From the NCBI GenBank assembly GCA_016286205.1, contig JAEESF010000005.1, positions 101,794 to 165,793 on the forward strand: 64,000 nucleotides of DNA, in the 5' to 3' direction. The notes under the pieces were generated by a model. That model was not told where the DNA came from. It worked only from the letters and a program-made list of their open reading frames with translations, and searched no databases. Positions 41,667-50,200 of the stretch are shown piece by piece. The DNA is from Colicola sp016286205. GTDB lineage: Bacteria; Bacteroidota; Bacteroidia; Bacteroidales; Paludibacteraceae. A program made the translations under genes and the position numbers. The first letter of the stretch is position 1. Every line of letters starts with the position of its first letter.

Positions 41667-43364
41667 TTATTGAATTATCACTTTCGTTTCGGCAATAACA
41701 TTGCCGTTCTCTTTGAGCAGTATCACGTACACGCCTTGCGGCAAACCGGCAGTGCTCATTTGCTCAGTCGCACTTTGCACCACTTTCGTCCGCATTAGGC
41801 CATAGATGGAGTTCCAAAGCTCAAGGGTATAAGCTCCGCTTGCAAATTGTGTTTGTGCAGATTGAGAGTCCTCTCTTCCCACAATTGCAATATCTATTTG
41901 ACCGTCACTCTCGCCTGCGTTAAGGAATAATGTATTCTTAACCTTATATGTTAACGTCGTGGATTGAGATCCGCACTCTTTTAATGGATTCGTAGCTGTT
42001 ACTGTATAGATTCCTGTAGTAGTGGGGAAATATGACAACGTCCGGCCAGTCCCTGTCGCCATTTGTTGGGTTCCTTTCTTGACAGACCAAGACAAAACAG
42101 CATCAGGGACATTCGTGCAATTGGTGATAGTAAATGTACGCGTCGTCCACTTTGGCCAGTTATAAGCGGTATCGCTTGCACTAATGGTAGGTGCAACACC
42201 ATGTGGTTGGCGGAGATTCTTGCTGAAAGATATAGGTTCGCTACCATAACTAATAACTACTGAAAGTACACTGTTATTTGCACGAAGATTAGGAACTTCC
42301 TCGACCTCTTCTGAAGAAGAAGGCGTTTGGTCATTCTCCAAATAGATAACAGGTCTTTCTCTAACCAAGCGTACACTGTCAAGATTAGTATTGCCTATTA
42401 TACTATACGGAACAGGAATCATTGATGGATTTGTTACACTCCATGAGATATTAATACTTTGTGGTACATTTCTTACATAATAGTACCCCGAGTCACAAAG
42501 ATACTCTGGTCCTTCGATTGGTTGTGGAACAAAACCATTGCAATCTGCACGAAAAACATAAGCCTCAGAGAATACACCAGACTGCACCAAATTATAGCTT
42601 ACCCATACGAAACCATTATCTCCGCTATTTATTCCCCACGAATTCATAACTTTGAACATATGTTGGTGGTCGTCATATCCTACGATACACATTGCATGGG
42701 CACTATCTGTGGAGGTTATAGAAATAGAATTCCATACACCGTGCAACGTAGCATCATCACAGACTCTTTTAAGATCTTCTCCTAAATGCGTCACAACACC
42801 TATAGGATACCCAATTTGCAAGAATTGTTTATATTCAGAGACACTTGCGGATGCGACAGAAGAAGCTGTGCTTTTATTTAACTGTGCATCCGCTCGTTGA
42901 ACGGCAGATGGTTGTGTCGTACAATCATATTGATTATAAGGCATCAGATTATAAGCACAAACTCCGCTGTCACGCAATAATGCAGTAATGGTGGTAGAAA
43001 TGGCTCCATGACAATCTGTCGCGCCTTGGTTAAACAAAAAAGAAGGACTTCTTTGGGCCCAAATACTATCTTGATACATCTCGTAAGCTTGAATACTAGC
43101 GCAACCGTAACCGAATGCCCATGCTGTGCATGAACCTTGTATGCCTTGGCTTCTTATTGGAGGAGTAAAAAGGCCAAGTATAGTATCTCCATAGTTGTAT
43201 TTAATGGTATGCACAAGTGGCGTAAAATCGTTCACGTCTGCTCGTTGAATTCTCTGCAGCTCATCTCTACTAAGAGAATATCTAGGCGATAATGTTTGCC
43301 CCCATAAACAAAAAGAACTTATAAAAATAAATCCTAGAACAATTGATAAACGTAGTTTTTTCAT
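41667..43364 (-). CDS. Secreted papain-like cysteine protease with T9SS sorting domain
   Basis: About 565 residues from MKKLRLSIVLGFIFISSFCLWG, a signal peptide; the earlier in-frame ATG (43409) overlaps the upstream gene. The C1A catalytic triad is visible as QGSCTAWAFGY (Cys about 79), HAMCIVGYDD (His about 223) and MNSWGI (Asn about 241). Ig/PKD-like segments follow, then a C-terminal T9SS type A sorting domain with MSTAGLPQGVYVILLKENGNVIAETKVII. The protein should be exported by type IX secretion and attached or released at the surface. Last of a three-gene operon with two lipoproteins. Confidence 0.88.
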   Translation of the reverse strand: MKKLRLSIVLGFIFISSFCLWGQTLSPRYSLSRDELQRIQRADVNDFTPLVHTIKYNYGDTILGLFTPPIRSQGIQGSCTAWAFGYGCASIQAYEMYQDSIWAQRSPSFLFNQGATDCHGAISTTITALLRDSGVCAYNLMPYNQYDCTTQPSAVQRADAQLNKSTASSVASASVSEYKQFLQIGYPIGVVTHLGEDLKRVCDDATLHGVWNSISITSTDSAHAMCIVGYDDHQHMFKVMNSWGINSGDNGFVWVSYNLVQSGVFSEAYVFRADCNGFVPQPIEGPEYLCDSGYYYVRNVPQSINISWSVTNPSMIPVPYSIIGNTNLDSVRLVRERPVIYLENDQTPSSSEEVEEVPNLRANNSVLSVVISYGSEPISFSKNLRQPHGVAPTISASDTAYNWPKWTTRTFTITNCTNVPDAVLSWSVKKGTQQMATGTGRTLSYFPTTTGIYTVTATNPLKECGSQSTTLTYKVKNTLFLNAGESDGQIDIAIVGREDSQSAQTQFASGAYTLELWNSIYGLMRTKVVQSATEQMSTAGLPQGVYVILLKENGNVIAETKVIIQ

Positions 43365-43396
43365 AATAATTAGAATGATAGGGTTAATATCTTTGT

Positions 43397-44308
43397 TTAT
43401 TTCTTCCATCCTCTTGGAATCAGACCTTCTTCAATGAGAATATCAGTATTGTCGATGAATAGAATACGCGAAAGTTCATTATCTTCCTTAATAGGATATA
43501 GCACATACATCGTTCTTCCAAATGATGCCGGCCAGAATTCAAGGTGATAATATTCTCCAGCGGCTAAAGGCATTCCATCTTTCTTCAAATCGGTCCATTC
43601 TTTTAACGAATGAATGTGGCCGGTGATGGAGGTAGTATCTCGCAGGTATATTTGCTTTTCTTCGCTATTATATATCGTATAGAGTTCAATAGGAATTTTT
43701 CGAATAATACCTGTATTCGAGAGAGTTTGATTGATATAGTTTCTCCAAGTGCCGTCTCGAAATATGACCATGCATTTGGTTGAGTCAATCGTAAGCCCTT
43801 CTTTGGCTTTGAGACATGCGAGATATGTCCCCTGTGCATTTTCTAGCGGAATATGCTTGTCTGTCAATGCGCCATAATATTTTTCGGGCGGATTCTGTCC
43901 AATACTTTTTATATCCAGCGGGTACTCGCAGGGCTCTGTGATTGGCATGAGGGGATAGACGAGCGAGTCGTTGTATTTGATAATAAGCAGTTCACGCGAG
44001 GGGATATTGAGAGTGTATCTTCTAGTGGAATAATCAGTTGTGTCGCGCGCTGTTTCGTATAGATAAAGCGTATCCGTTTCTGCACGATAGAAGTCCAACT
44101 GACGGCCTTGGTTGAGCGTAATCTGCAGTTGGTCGTTTTGCCATAACAGGCCCAATGTCGGCTTTTCTATTTCTGCATCTGTTGCGATAATCACTCCCTG
44201 GTCTTGCAATGCAATTTTCTCGCTTTGCGTAGTCACATTTTTCTTTGCTCCGCAGGAAGTGAGGAGAAACGAGAAAAGGAGAAATAATATAGCGGATAGT
44301 TGTTTCAT
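43397..44308 (-). CDS. Lipoprotein of unknown function (operon with protease)
   Basis: 303 residues. MKQLSAILFLLFSFLLTSCG is a lipoprotein signal with the lipobox Cys near residue 19. The rest is beta-rich with repeated short strands (LLWQNDQLQITLNQGRQLDFY, LYLYETARDTT). No catalytic motif was recognised. It lies between the 291-residue lipoprotein (4-nt gap) and the secreted protease, so it may be a surface partner or chaperone of the protease. Unknown otherwise. Confidence 0.75.
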   Translation of the reverse strand: MKQLSAILFLLFSFLLTSCGAKKNVTTQSEKIALQDQGVIIATDAEIEKPTLGLLWQNDQLQITLNQGRQLDFYRAETDTLYLYETARDTTDYSTRRYTLNIPSRELLIIKYNDSLVYPLMPITEPCEYPLDIKSIGQNPPEKYYGALTDKHIPLENAQGTYLACLKAKEGLTIDSTKCMVIFRDGTWRNYINQTLSNTGIIRKIPIELYTIYNSEEKQIYLRDTTSITGHIHSLKEWTDLKKDGMPLAAGEYYHLEFWPASFGRTMYVLYPIKEDNELSRILFIDNTDILIEEGLIPRGWKK

Positions 44309-44312
44309 GGTT

Positions 44313-45188
44313 TCAGTCTTCTATGTACTCAATTTTACAACTAATTTTGCTAATTCTGTCGGGCGCAATTTCGTACACTCCATACGCACATATATGCCCA
44401 ATGACAGTGTAGCAGTCAATACACTTTTGTACAGATACTTCAACTACGAAAGAATCCGTCTTTTGTTCGTAAAAAAGTTGCATGTCAAGCCATTGGTCAT
44501 TTACGGACGAGGTTTCAATAGGAACAAAAATCAAACATTGATTTGCGAAGTCGATATTCGGCAGATCAGTATCCGGAATGCAAATGTTTTGTAATTCCTC
44601 TGACGAATGAATGACAACCGCCTCGAAGAAAGGATACTTTTGAAGATTAGTGTTGGAATCATAGTCAAAAATATTTTGCAGGCGGGCTTCTGTTTCCTCA
44701 CTCAAATTCGCAGTTGGGATTGGTTCCGGCTGGTCTGGTTCTTGGTAGGAATAGCCTTTCTTAAGAATCAATTTAGTAAATGGATATTTCTGCCCTCCGT
44801 CAACAGAGAAAGAATCGATGACTAATATATCTTTATCAATGGAAAAAGACGTATAATATTCGAATTCTGCATAATCGGTATCTTGATTGCCTTTGGCGGA
44901 TTTGATTCCCCTACTTGAGATACATAGTTCTTGCTTCTTTACGGAGAACCCGAGCTCTGCGGTTATTCCAGTCCAATCAATAACATGTTCCCATGTGGTG
45001 TCTGGTACTTCTTGGAATAGCAACTTCCCTTTTTCGTCAAATGTGATAGATTTCACAGTTGTATTGACATGATATGGTTCAGACCACGTGCCAATCAATT
45101 GTTTTTGTTCTGGCGAAGAGGTAGAGCACGCCACCATCAGCATGATTATGCTGCATAACGAAACTAAAAACAGAAATAACTTTTTCAT
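44313..45188 (-). CDS. Lipoprotein, lipocalin-like N-terminal part
   Basis: 291 residues. Signal MKKLFLFLVSLCSIIMLMVACS gives a lipobox Cys at about 21. KQLIGTWSEPYHV and the following antiparallel strands resemble a lipocalin-like barrel. A Pro/Glu-rich hinge (QEPDQPEPIPT) separates a second domain with paired cysteines (KCIDCYTVIGHIC). First gene of the three-gene operon, with a promoter at 45229-45258. Confidence 0.75.
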   Translation of the reverse strand: MKKLFLFLVSLCSIIMLMVACSTSSPEQKQLIGTWSEPYHVNTTVKSITFDEKGKLLFQEVPDTTWEHVIDWTGITAELGFSVKKQELCISSRGIKSAKGNQDTDYAEFEYYTSFSIDKDILVIDSFSVDGGQKYPFTKLILKKGYSYQEPDQPEPIPTANLSEETEARLQNIFDYDSNTNLQKYPFFEAVVIHSSEELQNICIPDTDLPNIDFANQCLIFVPIETSSVNDQWLDMQLFYEQKTDSFVVEVSVQKCIDCYTVIGHICAYGVYEIAPDRISKISCKIEYIED

Positions 45189-45228
45189 AATAGTATTGAT
45201 TTGAACTTAAATTCACAACTTTGCGGTG

Positions 45229-45258
45229 CAAAGTTACAACATTTTTTTATATACGCAA
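45229..45258 (-). promoter_or_regulatory. Promoter of the lipoprotein-protease operon
   Basis: -7 box TAACTTTG (complement 45229-45236), 19-nt spacer, TTG (complement 45256-45258). Confidence 0.75.
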
Positions 45259-45312
45259 CTTTTTGACAAAAAGCGACCCCGAAGCGATGCTTAATTTCGA
45301 AAAAGGACCAAG

Positions 45313-46062
45313 CTAAAAATTCATGGTTAACCCTAGACCATTTGGTGAGGAAGAGAGAGAAAAAGTCAGAGGCGGTTGGTCGGTGCATTTCTTACCGAAA
45401 GCATCTTGTGAGGCTTTGCGTCGCACTTGACCAACGGCGAGGCATGGAATGGAAGCAACAAAGATGCCACATCCAATACCCATAATTGCCCAGCCGGTTT
45501 TGGCCGCTATAATCTTATTCGGATCTCGTTCCGCAGGTGGTAGATCGTCCTGACTCATAGCAGAAGTCCCAGCCAAAATACCTCCTCCGAGAGCCAATCC
45601 TGCACCAACGCCAAACAATCCCCAACCGGTTTTCCAAAGCGTATTAGCTTGCTTATAATTGATTTTAATCTCTTCGCAGGTTTCCGGTGAACAATTCCAT
45701 TCTTCGTACCTCTTTAAGGCCTCCTTACGTCGTACCTGTCCTATGGCAAGACAGGGAATAGAGGCGAAGAAAGTAGCACCACCAATGCACATGATATAAA
45801 ACCCCGGATTCGTCCACGAATGCCAATAAGGAGACTCATAGGGAGTCAAAGTCCAACCAAGCAAACCCGCAACAGTCATGGCAGTACCTCCACCAAATAG
45901 TCCCCAGCCGGTTTGCCAGAGAATATCAGCCTTGTGGTAATCACTCCACGCTTGTTGGCAAACCTCACTCGGCTCTGCGGGCAATAGGACCTTTTGCGCT
46001 TGCATTGTTGTTGGTACCATTAGTCCAACAAGCATTATCAATGCGAATAAACTATTTTTCAT
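45313..46062 (-). CDS. Membrane protein with internal duplication, unknown function
   Basis: 249 residues with a signal peptide (MKNSLFALIMLVGLMVPTTMQA). Two ~100-residue repeats each read ADILWQTGWGLFG or ANTLWKTGWGLFG, then a Gly-rich membrane helix, then a second helix ending FFASIPCLAIGQVRRKEA or FVASIPCLAVGQVRRKAS. Four helices are expected overall. Recurrent in Bacteroidales as hypothetical proteins; no function known to me. It sits between two protease units with its own promoter. The stop is followed directly by AGCTTGGTCCTTTTT, also found after the gene at 56619. Confidence 0.72.
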   Translation of the reverse strand: MKNSLFALIMLVGLMVPTTMQAQKVLLPAEPSEVCQQAWSDYHKADILWQTGWGLFGGGTAMTVAGLLGWTLTPYESPYWHSWTNPGFYIMCIGGATFFASIPCLAIGQVRRKEALKRYEEWNCSPETCEEIKINYKQANTLWKTGWGLFGVGAGLALGGGILAGTSAMSQDDLPPAERDPNKIIAAKTGWAIMGIGCGIFVASIPCLAVGQVRRKASQDAFGKKCTDQPPLTFSLSSSPNGLGLTMNF

Positions 46063-46095
46063 AAATAGGCTCCTTTCTTTTTTTCAAATCTGGTG

Positions 46096-46126
46096 CAAAT
46101 TTACGAAGAAAAATTAACACATACAA
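46096..46126 (-). promoter_or_regulatory. Promoter of the duplicated-membrane-protein gene
   Basis: -7 box TAAATTTG (complement 46096-46103), 20 nt, TTG (complement 46124-46126). A CACAT/ATGTG hairpin with a T-run overlaps it and may terminate the preceding protease transcript. Confidence 0.65.
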
Positions 46127-46149
46127 GAGAAATGTGATTTTTTTTTCTT

Positions 46150-47826
46150 CTAATTATGAATAATCTTAGTCTTCAGAATCGCTCCATCCTCTGCTGTAGC
46201 ACAGATGATATATAATCCTTGCGGCAAGGCAGAAATATCTACTGGATTTTGAGTGGTTCGTAGAACGACTTGGCCTTCGATATTTATAAAAGAGATTTCG
46301 GTAATCGTAAAAGAGCAGTTAATATGCACCTCATTCTGTGCAGGATTAGGAAATACGGCTATAACTGTACTTTCCTCTGCGGGCTCTGTGAGATTCCCTC
46401 TGTCAGGAATACTAACAGGTGCTAGGTTGCCATTAGAAGAACACGTATAGTTCGGGGCAATCTTAACAAAACTACCTTTTTGCGCATTAAATCCGTTCCC
46501 TAAGTATATTATACCTCCGGTAGAGATGTTAAGGTGCGCGCCACTAGCCACAAACAGTTGACTTAGACTAACGTTATTTGCAGAATATAATGTTATATCT
46601 TTATTAGCAGGAATGGTACTCTCTTCGATTCCATTGATGCTGGCTTCGCGAGTGGTGCAATCCGGATATAATTCCGTAAAGAATGTGCGAGCAACGGAAA
46701 AACCATCGAGACCGAGATCCCACATATTGTTATCGACCCATCCCCCTCCCCAGTTAACATGGAATTTATGCGTGATTGGACTATAACCATCAAGCACAAA
46801 TGTATGGCCTTCTCCTGTGCTTTGCTCGCTAGCCTCACAAAGGACAATTCTTTTCTGTATTAATTCATACTGTAAGATTGGGTACATATCCGTCCATGCA
46901 TATTCAAATTCACGATGAACATGAAAATGATAAGTGTTTTCTAATGCATTCTGGAGGTTAACCGGTCCTGCAAGTGAATACGAGGGAGCATATAACATAT
47001 GCGCAGCATATCCGCAGTCCCGCAGTAACCCAGCGACCATATCTACCTGATATAAAGGTGTCGCATTGTTTATTGAAGCGGGCATATTGTCCCAATCATA
47101 ATAATGACGATGCTGAGAGCCATACCACACACCAGCAACATCGATGGAGTCCGATATCATCGCATAGTCAGGCCACTTCCAATACCAGGCCAATTGTGCA
47201 AGAGCAACCGCTGTACACCCGACTTTAGTACGGCCACAACTTACATTATAAAATGGGGGGCAAAATTTATTGTATACTTTAGTACAAATAGGATCCTCTT
47301 CCTCGTCATTATTTTCCCTTTGTTTCCAGATGTTGGCTTCTCCATTTCTTTTTAATAAAACAGTATCTATTAGTCCTCTTTGTGAGTCGCGTAAGGCATG
47401 AGTAAGAGGAGAAGGATTTGCCACTCGGTTGTAGAATGTAGACGGTGAATCGCGCAGAGAATCTATCATATTCATATGATGTTGTAGTAACCATCTTAGA
47501 GCCCCCGGTTGATGTTCTAGATTTGTATCAAAATGAGACTTGGAAGAATATCCTATAATCATTGGATAGCGTTGCTCATTTGCAACGACAGCCCAGCCGC
47601 TATCCGGCATATTTACAATGTATAAATAGGTCGTTTTTCCACGACTCAAGCTGGTTACCTCAATGTTGTCACGATATTTTTTTGATTCAAGAATACTCTG
47701 CACTCTATTATTATCTGAGGCGAAAAAGGCAATCACCTCGTTCTTAACCTGGTCAATCGTGCGTTCTTGCGCAGAGAATCCCAATACGCAGAACCAGGTT
47801 GCAAAAAGAATGACTAACTTCTTCAT
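46150..47826 (-). CDS. C10-family (streptopain-like) secreted protease with T9SS sorting domain
   Basis: 558 residues: signal peptide (MKKLVILFATWFCVLGFSA), an inhibitory propeptide (about 20-170, with GWAVVANEQRYPMIIGYS), then the C10 catalytic domain. Cys204 lies in KVGCTAVALAQ, His341 in GEGHTFVLDGY, with the NWGGGW strand after it. The C-terminal T9SS domain begins VIAVFPNPAQNEVHI and ends ALPQGLYIICATAEDGAILKTKIIH. Surface or secreted proteolysis is expected. It starts 3 nt after the fiber-like gene and forms a two-gene operon with it. Confidence 0.9.
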   Translation of the reverse strand: MKKLVILFATWFCVLGFSAQERTIDQVKNEVIAFFASDNNRVQSILESKKYRDNIEVTSLSRGKTTYLYIVNMPDSGWAVVANEQRYPMIIGYSSKSHFDTNLEHQPGALRWLLQHHMNMIDSLRDSPSTFYNRVANPSPLTHALRDSQRGLIDTVLLKRNGEANIWKQRENNDEEEDPICTKVYNKFCPPFYNVSCGRTKVGCTAVALAQLAWYWKWPDYAMISDSIDVAGVWYGSQHRHYYDWDNMPASINNATPLYQVDMVAGLLRDCGYAAHMLYAPSYSLAGPVNLQNALENTYHFHVHREFEYAWTDMYPILQYELIQKRIVLCEASEQSTGEGHTFVLDGYSPITHKFHVNWGGGWVDNNMWDLGLDGFSVARTFFTELYPDCTTREASINGIEESTIPANKDITLYSANNVSLSQLFVASGAHLNISTGGIIYLGNGFNAQKGSFVKIAPNYTCSSNGNLAPVSIPDRGNLTEPAEESTVIAVFPNPAQNEVHINCSFTITEISFINIEGQVVLRTTQNPVDISALPQGLYIICATAEDGAILKTKIIHN

Positions 47827-47829
47827 GGC

Positions 47830-48771
47830 TTATCTATTCAATTGTTCTTCTAATTCCTTTATTCGGTTGTCCTGTTGGATAATATATAGAGTCAACTCCT
47901 CGACTTTTTGCAGCAATTGCATTTGTAGTTCATTCATGTTGACGCCATTCTGCTGCATTTCTTCAGCGGATGGAATCTCAGGCAAATGTTGATTCTCTTC
48001 TATATAACTACTCAACTCGTTCAGTGAACGTAAATTGTACGATTTATCAAACACGAAATCCGCACCGGACGCATCATATACGATAATAGCATCCGCACGG
48101 ATAGTGCCACGTACATCAAGTTTGTCTTGCGGGGTAGTAGTTCCTATACCTATATATCCGGGAGTATTTATCCAGCAATTATCCATGGTATTGAACCTGA
48201 TCTTTTCTACTTGATTCGTAGGGCTATAAGCAGTGTAGAGAGCTAATTGGGAAAATAAGGAATCTTGTGTACATCCTCCAGGTTTGATATCTACTTTTGT
48301 TACGGAATAGTTGCCGGCAGGAACACCCATAACCAAAGTATGAGTTTGCCAGTGCAAATAACTATAGGCAGTAGCGTTTTGCCAATTGTATGTCCGCAGG
48401 TATAACTTTCCATTCACATCGAGCTTGTATTGAGGGCTATTGATGCCTATTCCAACATTTCCCCCAATGAAATTATACCGATTGGCAGCAAATGACAACA
48501 TATCATCCTCATCCAATTCGCCAATACGAACATAGTCTCCGTCTCCAAATTTCAGAACATTCTTGGTTCTATCTGTATTAGACGTACCATTGCCTATTTT
48601 TAGCGCACCATTGTTGATATGGACATGTTCCGTAGGATTAGTTGTGCCAATTCCCACTTTTGTAGTATCCGGATTCGCGTAGAGAGTGTTCATCCCTGTG
48701 CTCCATGTCTGAGCGTTTAGAATCAATGTTCCGCATAGGGAAATCAGAGTAAAAAGAATTTTGTTTTTCAT
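47830..48771 (-). CDS. Secreted fiber-like protein with C-terminal coiled coil
   Basis: About 313 residues from MKNKILFTLISLCGTLILNA; a longer reading to 48900 would cross the promoter. Repeats of the type VGIGTTNPTEHVHI, VGIGINSPQYKLDVNGKL and IGIGTTTPQDKLDVRGT are characteristic of phage-tail-fiber-like Bacteroidota surface proteins. The C-terminus (YNLRSLNELSSYIEENQHLPEIPSAEEM, then a coiled coil ending KELEEQLNR) is the usual trimerising end. No T9SS domain. Operon with the C10 protease. Confidence 0.85.
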   Translation of the reverse strand: MKNKILFTLISLCGTLILNAQTWSTGMNTLYANPDTTKVGIGTTNPTEHVHINNGALKIGNGTSNTDRTKNVLKFGDGDYVRIGELDEDDMLSFAANRYNFIGGNVGIGINSPQYKLDVNGKLYLRTYNWQNATAYSYLHWQTHTLVMGVPAGNYSVTKVDIKPGGCTQDSLFSQLALYTAYSPTNQVEKIRFNTMDNCWINTPGYIGIGTTTPQDKLDVRGTIRADAIIVYDASGADFVFDKSYNLRSLNELSSYIEENQHLPEIPSAEEMQQNGVNMNELQMQLLQKVEELTLYIIQQDNRIKELEEQLNR

Positions 48772-48995
48772 AATGATAAAAATTTGAGTGTTAATTGAAT
48801 AAAAGGTAAACTGCCAAATCTTTGAATGATTTGACGGTGCAAAATTACTGCTTTTTATAGACTTGAGCAAGAAACAGTGGTCTACATTTGAAAAATGCAA
48901 ATAGCTGAGGATCAGTTGTTTACAAAAATCGCAGGTCTACAATCTACAATAGCTATGGTTTAGAGGGAATATTTTGTGGGTGTTTTTTCGTAGAT
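48755..48995. repeat. Duplicated promoter segment, copy 1
   Basis: Matches 61213-61455 over about 240 bp with scattered differences. It spans the first codons of the fiber-like gene, the promoter (48840-48870), and GAGGATCAGTT and TCTACAATAGCTATGG words. It ends in the 3' tail of a TPR/HTH regulator gene. Confidence 0.85.
48840..48870 (-). promoter_or_regulatory. Promoter of the fiber-like/C10 protease operon
   Basis: -7 box TAATTTTG (complement 48840-48847), 20 nt, TTG (complement 48868-48870). Flanked by ATCTTTGAATGAT, a small inverted repeat; the other copy has ATCGAACGAT. Confidence 0.78.
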
Positions 48996-48999
48996 GCGC
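48953..48999 (-). pseudogene. 3' remnant of a TPR/HTH regulator paralog
   Basis: The minus-strand frame ending at the TAG near 48953 reads KKHPQNIPSKP, aligning with KKYLLNMLTEP at the end of the intact regulator (61410-62792). Nothing further upstream continues the homology, so only the last dozen codons survive. Confidence 0.6.
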
Positions 49000-49065
49000 G
49001 CATGTTGTAAAGGAAAAATCATGGAAAAATTTGCATATGTCGGAAAAAAGTTGTAACTTGGAGTC

Positions 49066-49320
49066 TTATTTTGTGGCGCGTGAAACAAAAATATGAAGAT
49101 TGTTCCACGTGTTTTGATGAAAAAGTGCCATTCTCGGAGATAATTTTGCAGTATTGCAAACGCAACTATCATGAACATTTGCAACCAACCTCATCTGCGC
49201 TGAAGAAGAACTGCAATAAAAAGGACCTGTAATTTGAATCTCTGTGGCATATAATGAAACAGATTGTCCCTGCGTAAGTGAGTAATTTTGAACAACAATC
49301 TTACTTTGAGCATAATACAT
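49066..49320 (-). pseudogene. Fragment of a secreted beta-repeat protein
   Basis: An 84-codon frame whose first part (SKIVVQNYSLTQGQSVSLYATEIQITGPFYC) resembles the filament-like segments of surface proteins such as the C10 protease here (IYLGNGFNAQKGSFVKI). It has no signal peptide, and the C-terminal half does not resemble a normal ending. Probably a gene remnant. Confidence 0.45.
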
Positions 49321-49360
49321 TTGATTGCTAGATTCTGCTCAATACGCATTAATGATATAG

Positions 49361-49531
49361 ACATGTGAAAGTTTTGCTCGCCAATACAATCACGTTCAAT
49401 ACTTGAATCTATTTAAGGATTCCCGATTTGTAGAGGATGACTTTCATGATTCAGACCATTTAGCTACGGAAGGAGCAGAAAAGCTCACGAAGATTTTAGA
49501 TGAGTATATATTAACTATTGAACATAAATAA
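49361..49531 (+). pseudogene. C-terminal fragment of an SGNH/DltD-like hydrolase
   Basis: A stop-to-stop frame reading RQYNHVQYLNLFKDSRF then DDFHDSDHLATEGAEKLTKIL to the TAA at 49529. The DFxDSDHLxxxGAxKxTxIL pattern is the catalytic Asp-His end of SGNH-fold acyl hydrolases. A stop at 49358 and no start codon show that only the C-terminus remains. Confidence 0.6.
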
Positions 49532-49537
49532 CCTCCT

Positions 49538-49786
49538 ATGCTCTTAGCCGTCAGATTTCGATATTACACCGCCACAACTCCCTCGTTTGATATAGTGGAG
49601 TTGAACGACAAACAATGGCGCGAGTTCTTTCTGTTGGAACGCAGTTTTATGCGCATGGAGTGGATGATTAATTTCCTCAACCGCCAACACCTCCGCCATA
49701 AGATCAAAGAACTCTGGTGGATTCCCATTGACGATCAATCTTCTCTCCATCTCGACCAATCTGCCGTCATCCATAAGCACGACTAA
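49538..49786 (+). CDS. Unknown small ORF (82 aa), uncertain
   Basis: Begins 6 nt after the hydrolase remnant. Reads as a compact aromatic-rich protein (ELNDKQWREFFLLERSFMRMEWMINFL, KIKELWWIPIDDQSSLHL) with core-like codon use. A 138-codon frame on the opposite strand (49544-49960) is also open, and I cannot decide between them with certainty. It may itself be a remnant. Confidence 0.35.
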   Translation: MLLAVRFRYYTATTPSFDIVELNDKQWREFFLLERSFMRMEWMINFLNRQHLRHKIKELWWIPIDDQSSLHLDQSAVIHKHD

Positions 49787-49801
49787 AGATTCTTCATTTG
49801 C

Positions 49802-49888
49802 GCCGACTATCAGTCGGCAATCACGTCGTTCATTGTCCGGCATGTTATGCCGATATGTATTACGTCCCTGACATGGAGCGAAAGCTCC
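49802..49888. other. Array of three perfect hairpins
   Basis: GCCGACT-ATC-AGTCGGC (49802-49818), CGGCAT-GTT-ATGCCG (49838-49852) and GGAGC-GAAA-GCTCC (49875-49888), spaced about 36 nt apart. The last has a GNRA-type loop. No surrounding gene explains them. Confidence 0.6.
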
Positions 49889-49961
49889 GTTTGCTTCGTT
49901 CATTTTTCTGATACTATCCGGCTCCATTTCGACACCAAAATCCCACCAAAACGCCCGCAAA

Positions 49962-50089
49962 ATCGAATTTAAGTGCTAATTTTGCAAAAATTTTACAAAA
50001 ATCTGCGTTTTTCTTTAAAAATATTTGCACAATTTAAAAATAAGTTGTAATTTTGCAATGTTTTTACAAATACGGCACTTAAAATCGAT
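49962..50089. repeat. Inverted repeat bracketing the rloA promoter
   Basis: ATCGAATTTAAGTGC at 49962-49976 and GCACTTAAAATCGAT at 50075-50089 are complementary at 14 of 15 positions, with the promoter between them. Possible operator pair or element boundary. Confidence 0.6.
50025..50055 (+). promoter_or_regulatory. Promoter of rloA-rloB
   Basis: TTG at 50025-50027, 20 nt, TAATTTTG at 50048-50055, leaving a leader of about 140 nt. Confidence 0.75.
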
Positions 50090-50200
50090 TCGAACCCCGA
50101 TTAAAAACCATTACACAGCCGTCAAAGATGTAAAACACTCTTTATAATATAGGACATACTAAAAAGAAAACAAATATCTAACCTAATCAATGGCTACAAA

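Noticed and set aside
48772..48900. 43-residue N-terminal extension of the fiber-like protein
   Set aside because: The extension crosses the promoter at 48840-48870 and precedes a clear signal peptide starting at 48771.
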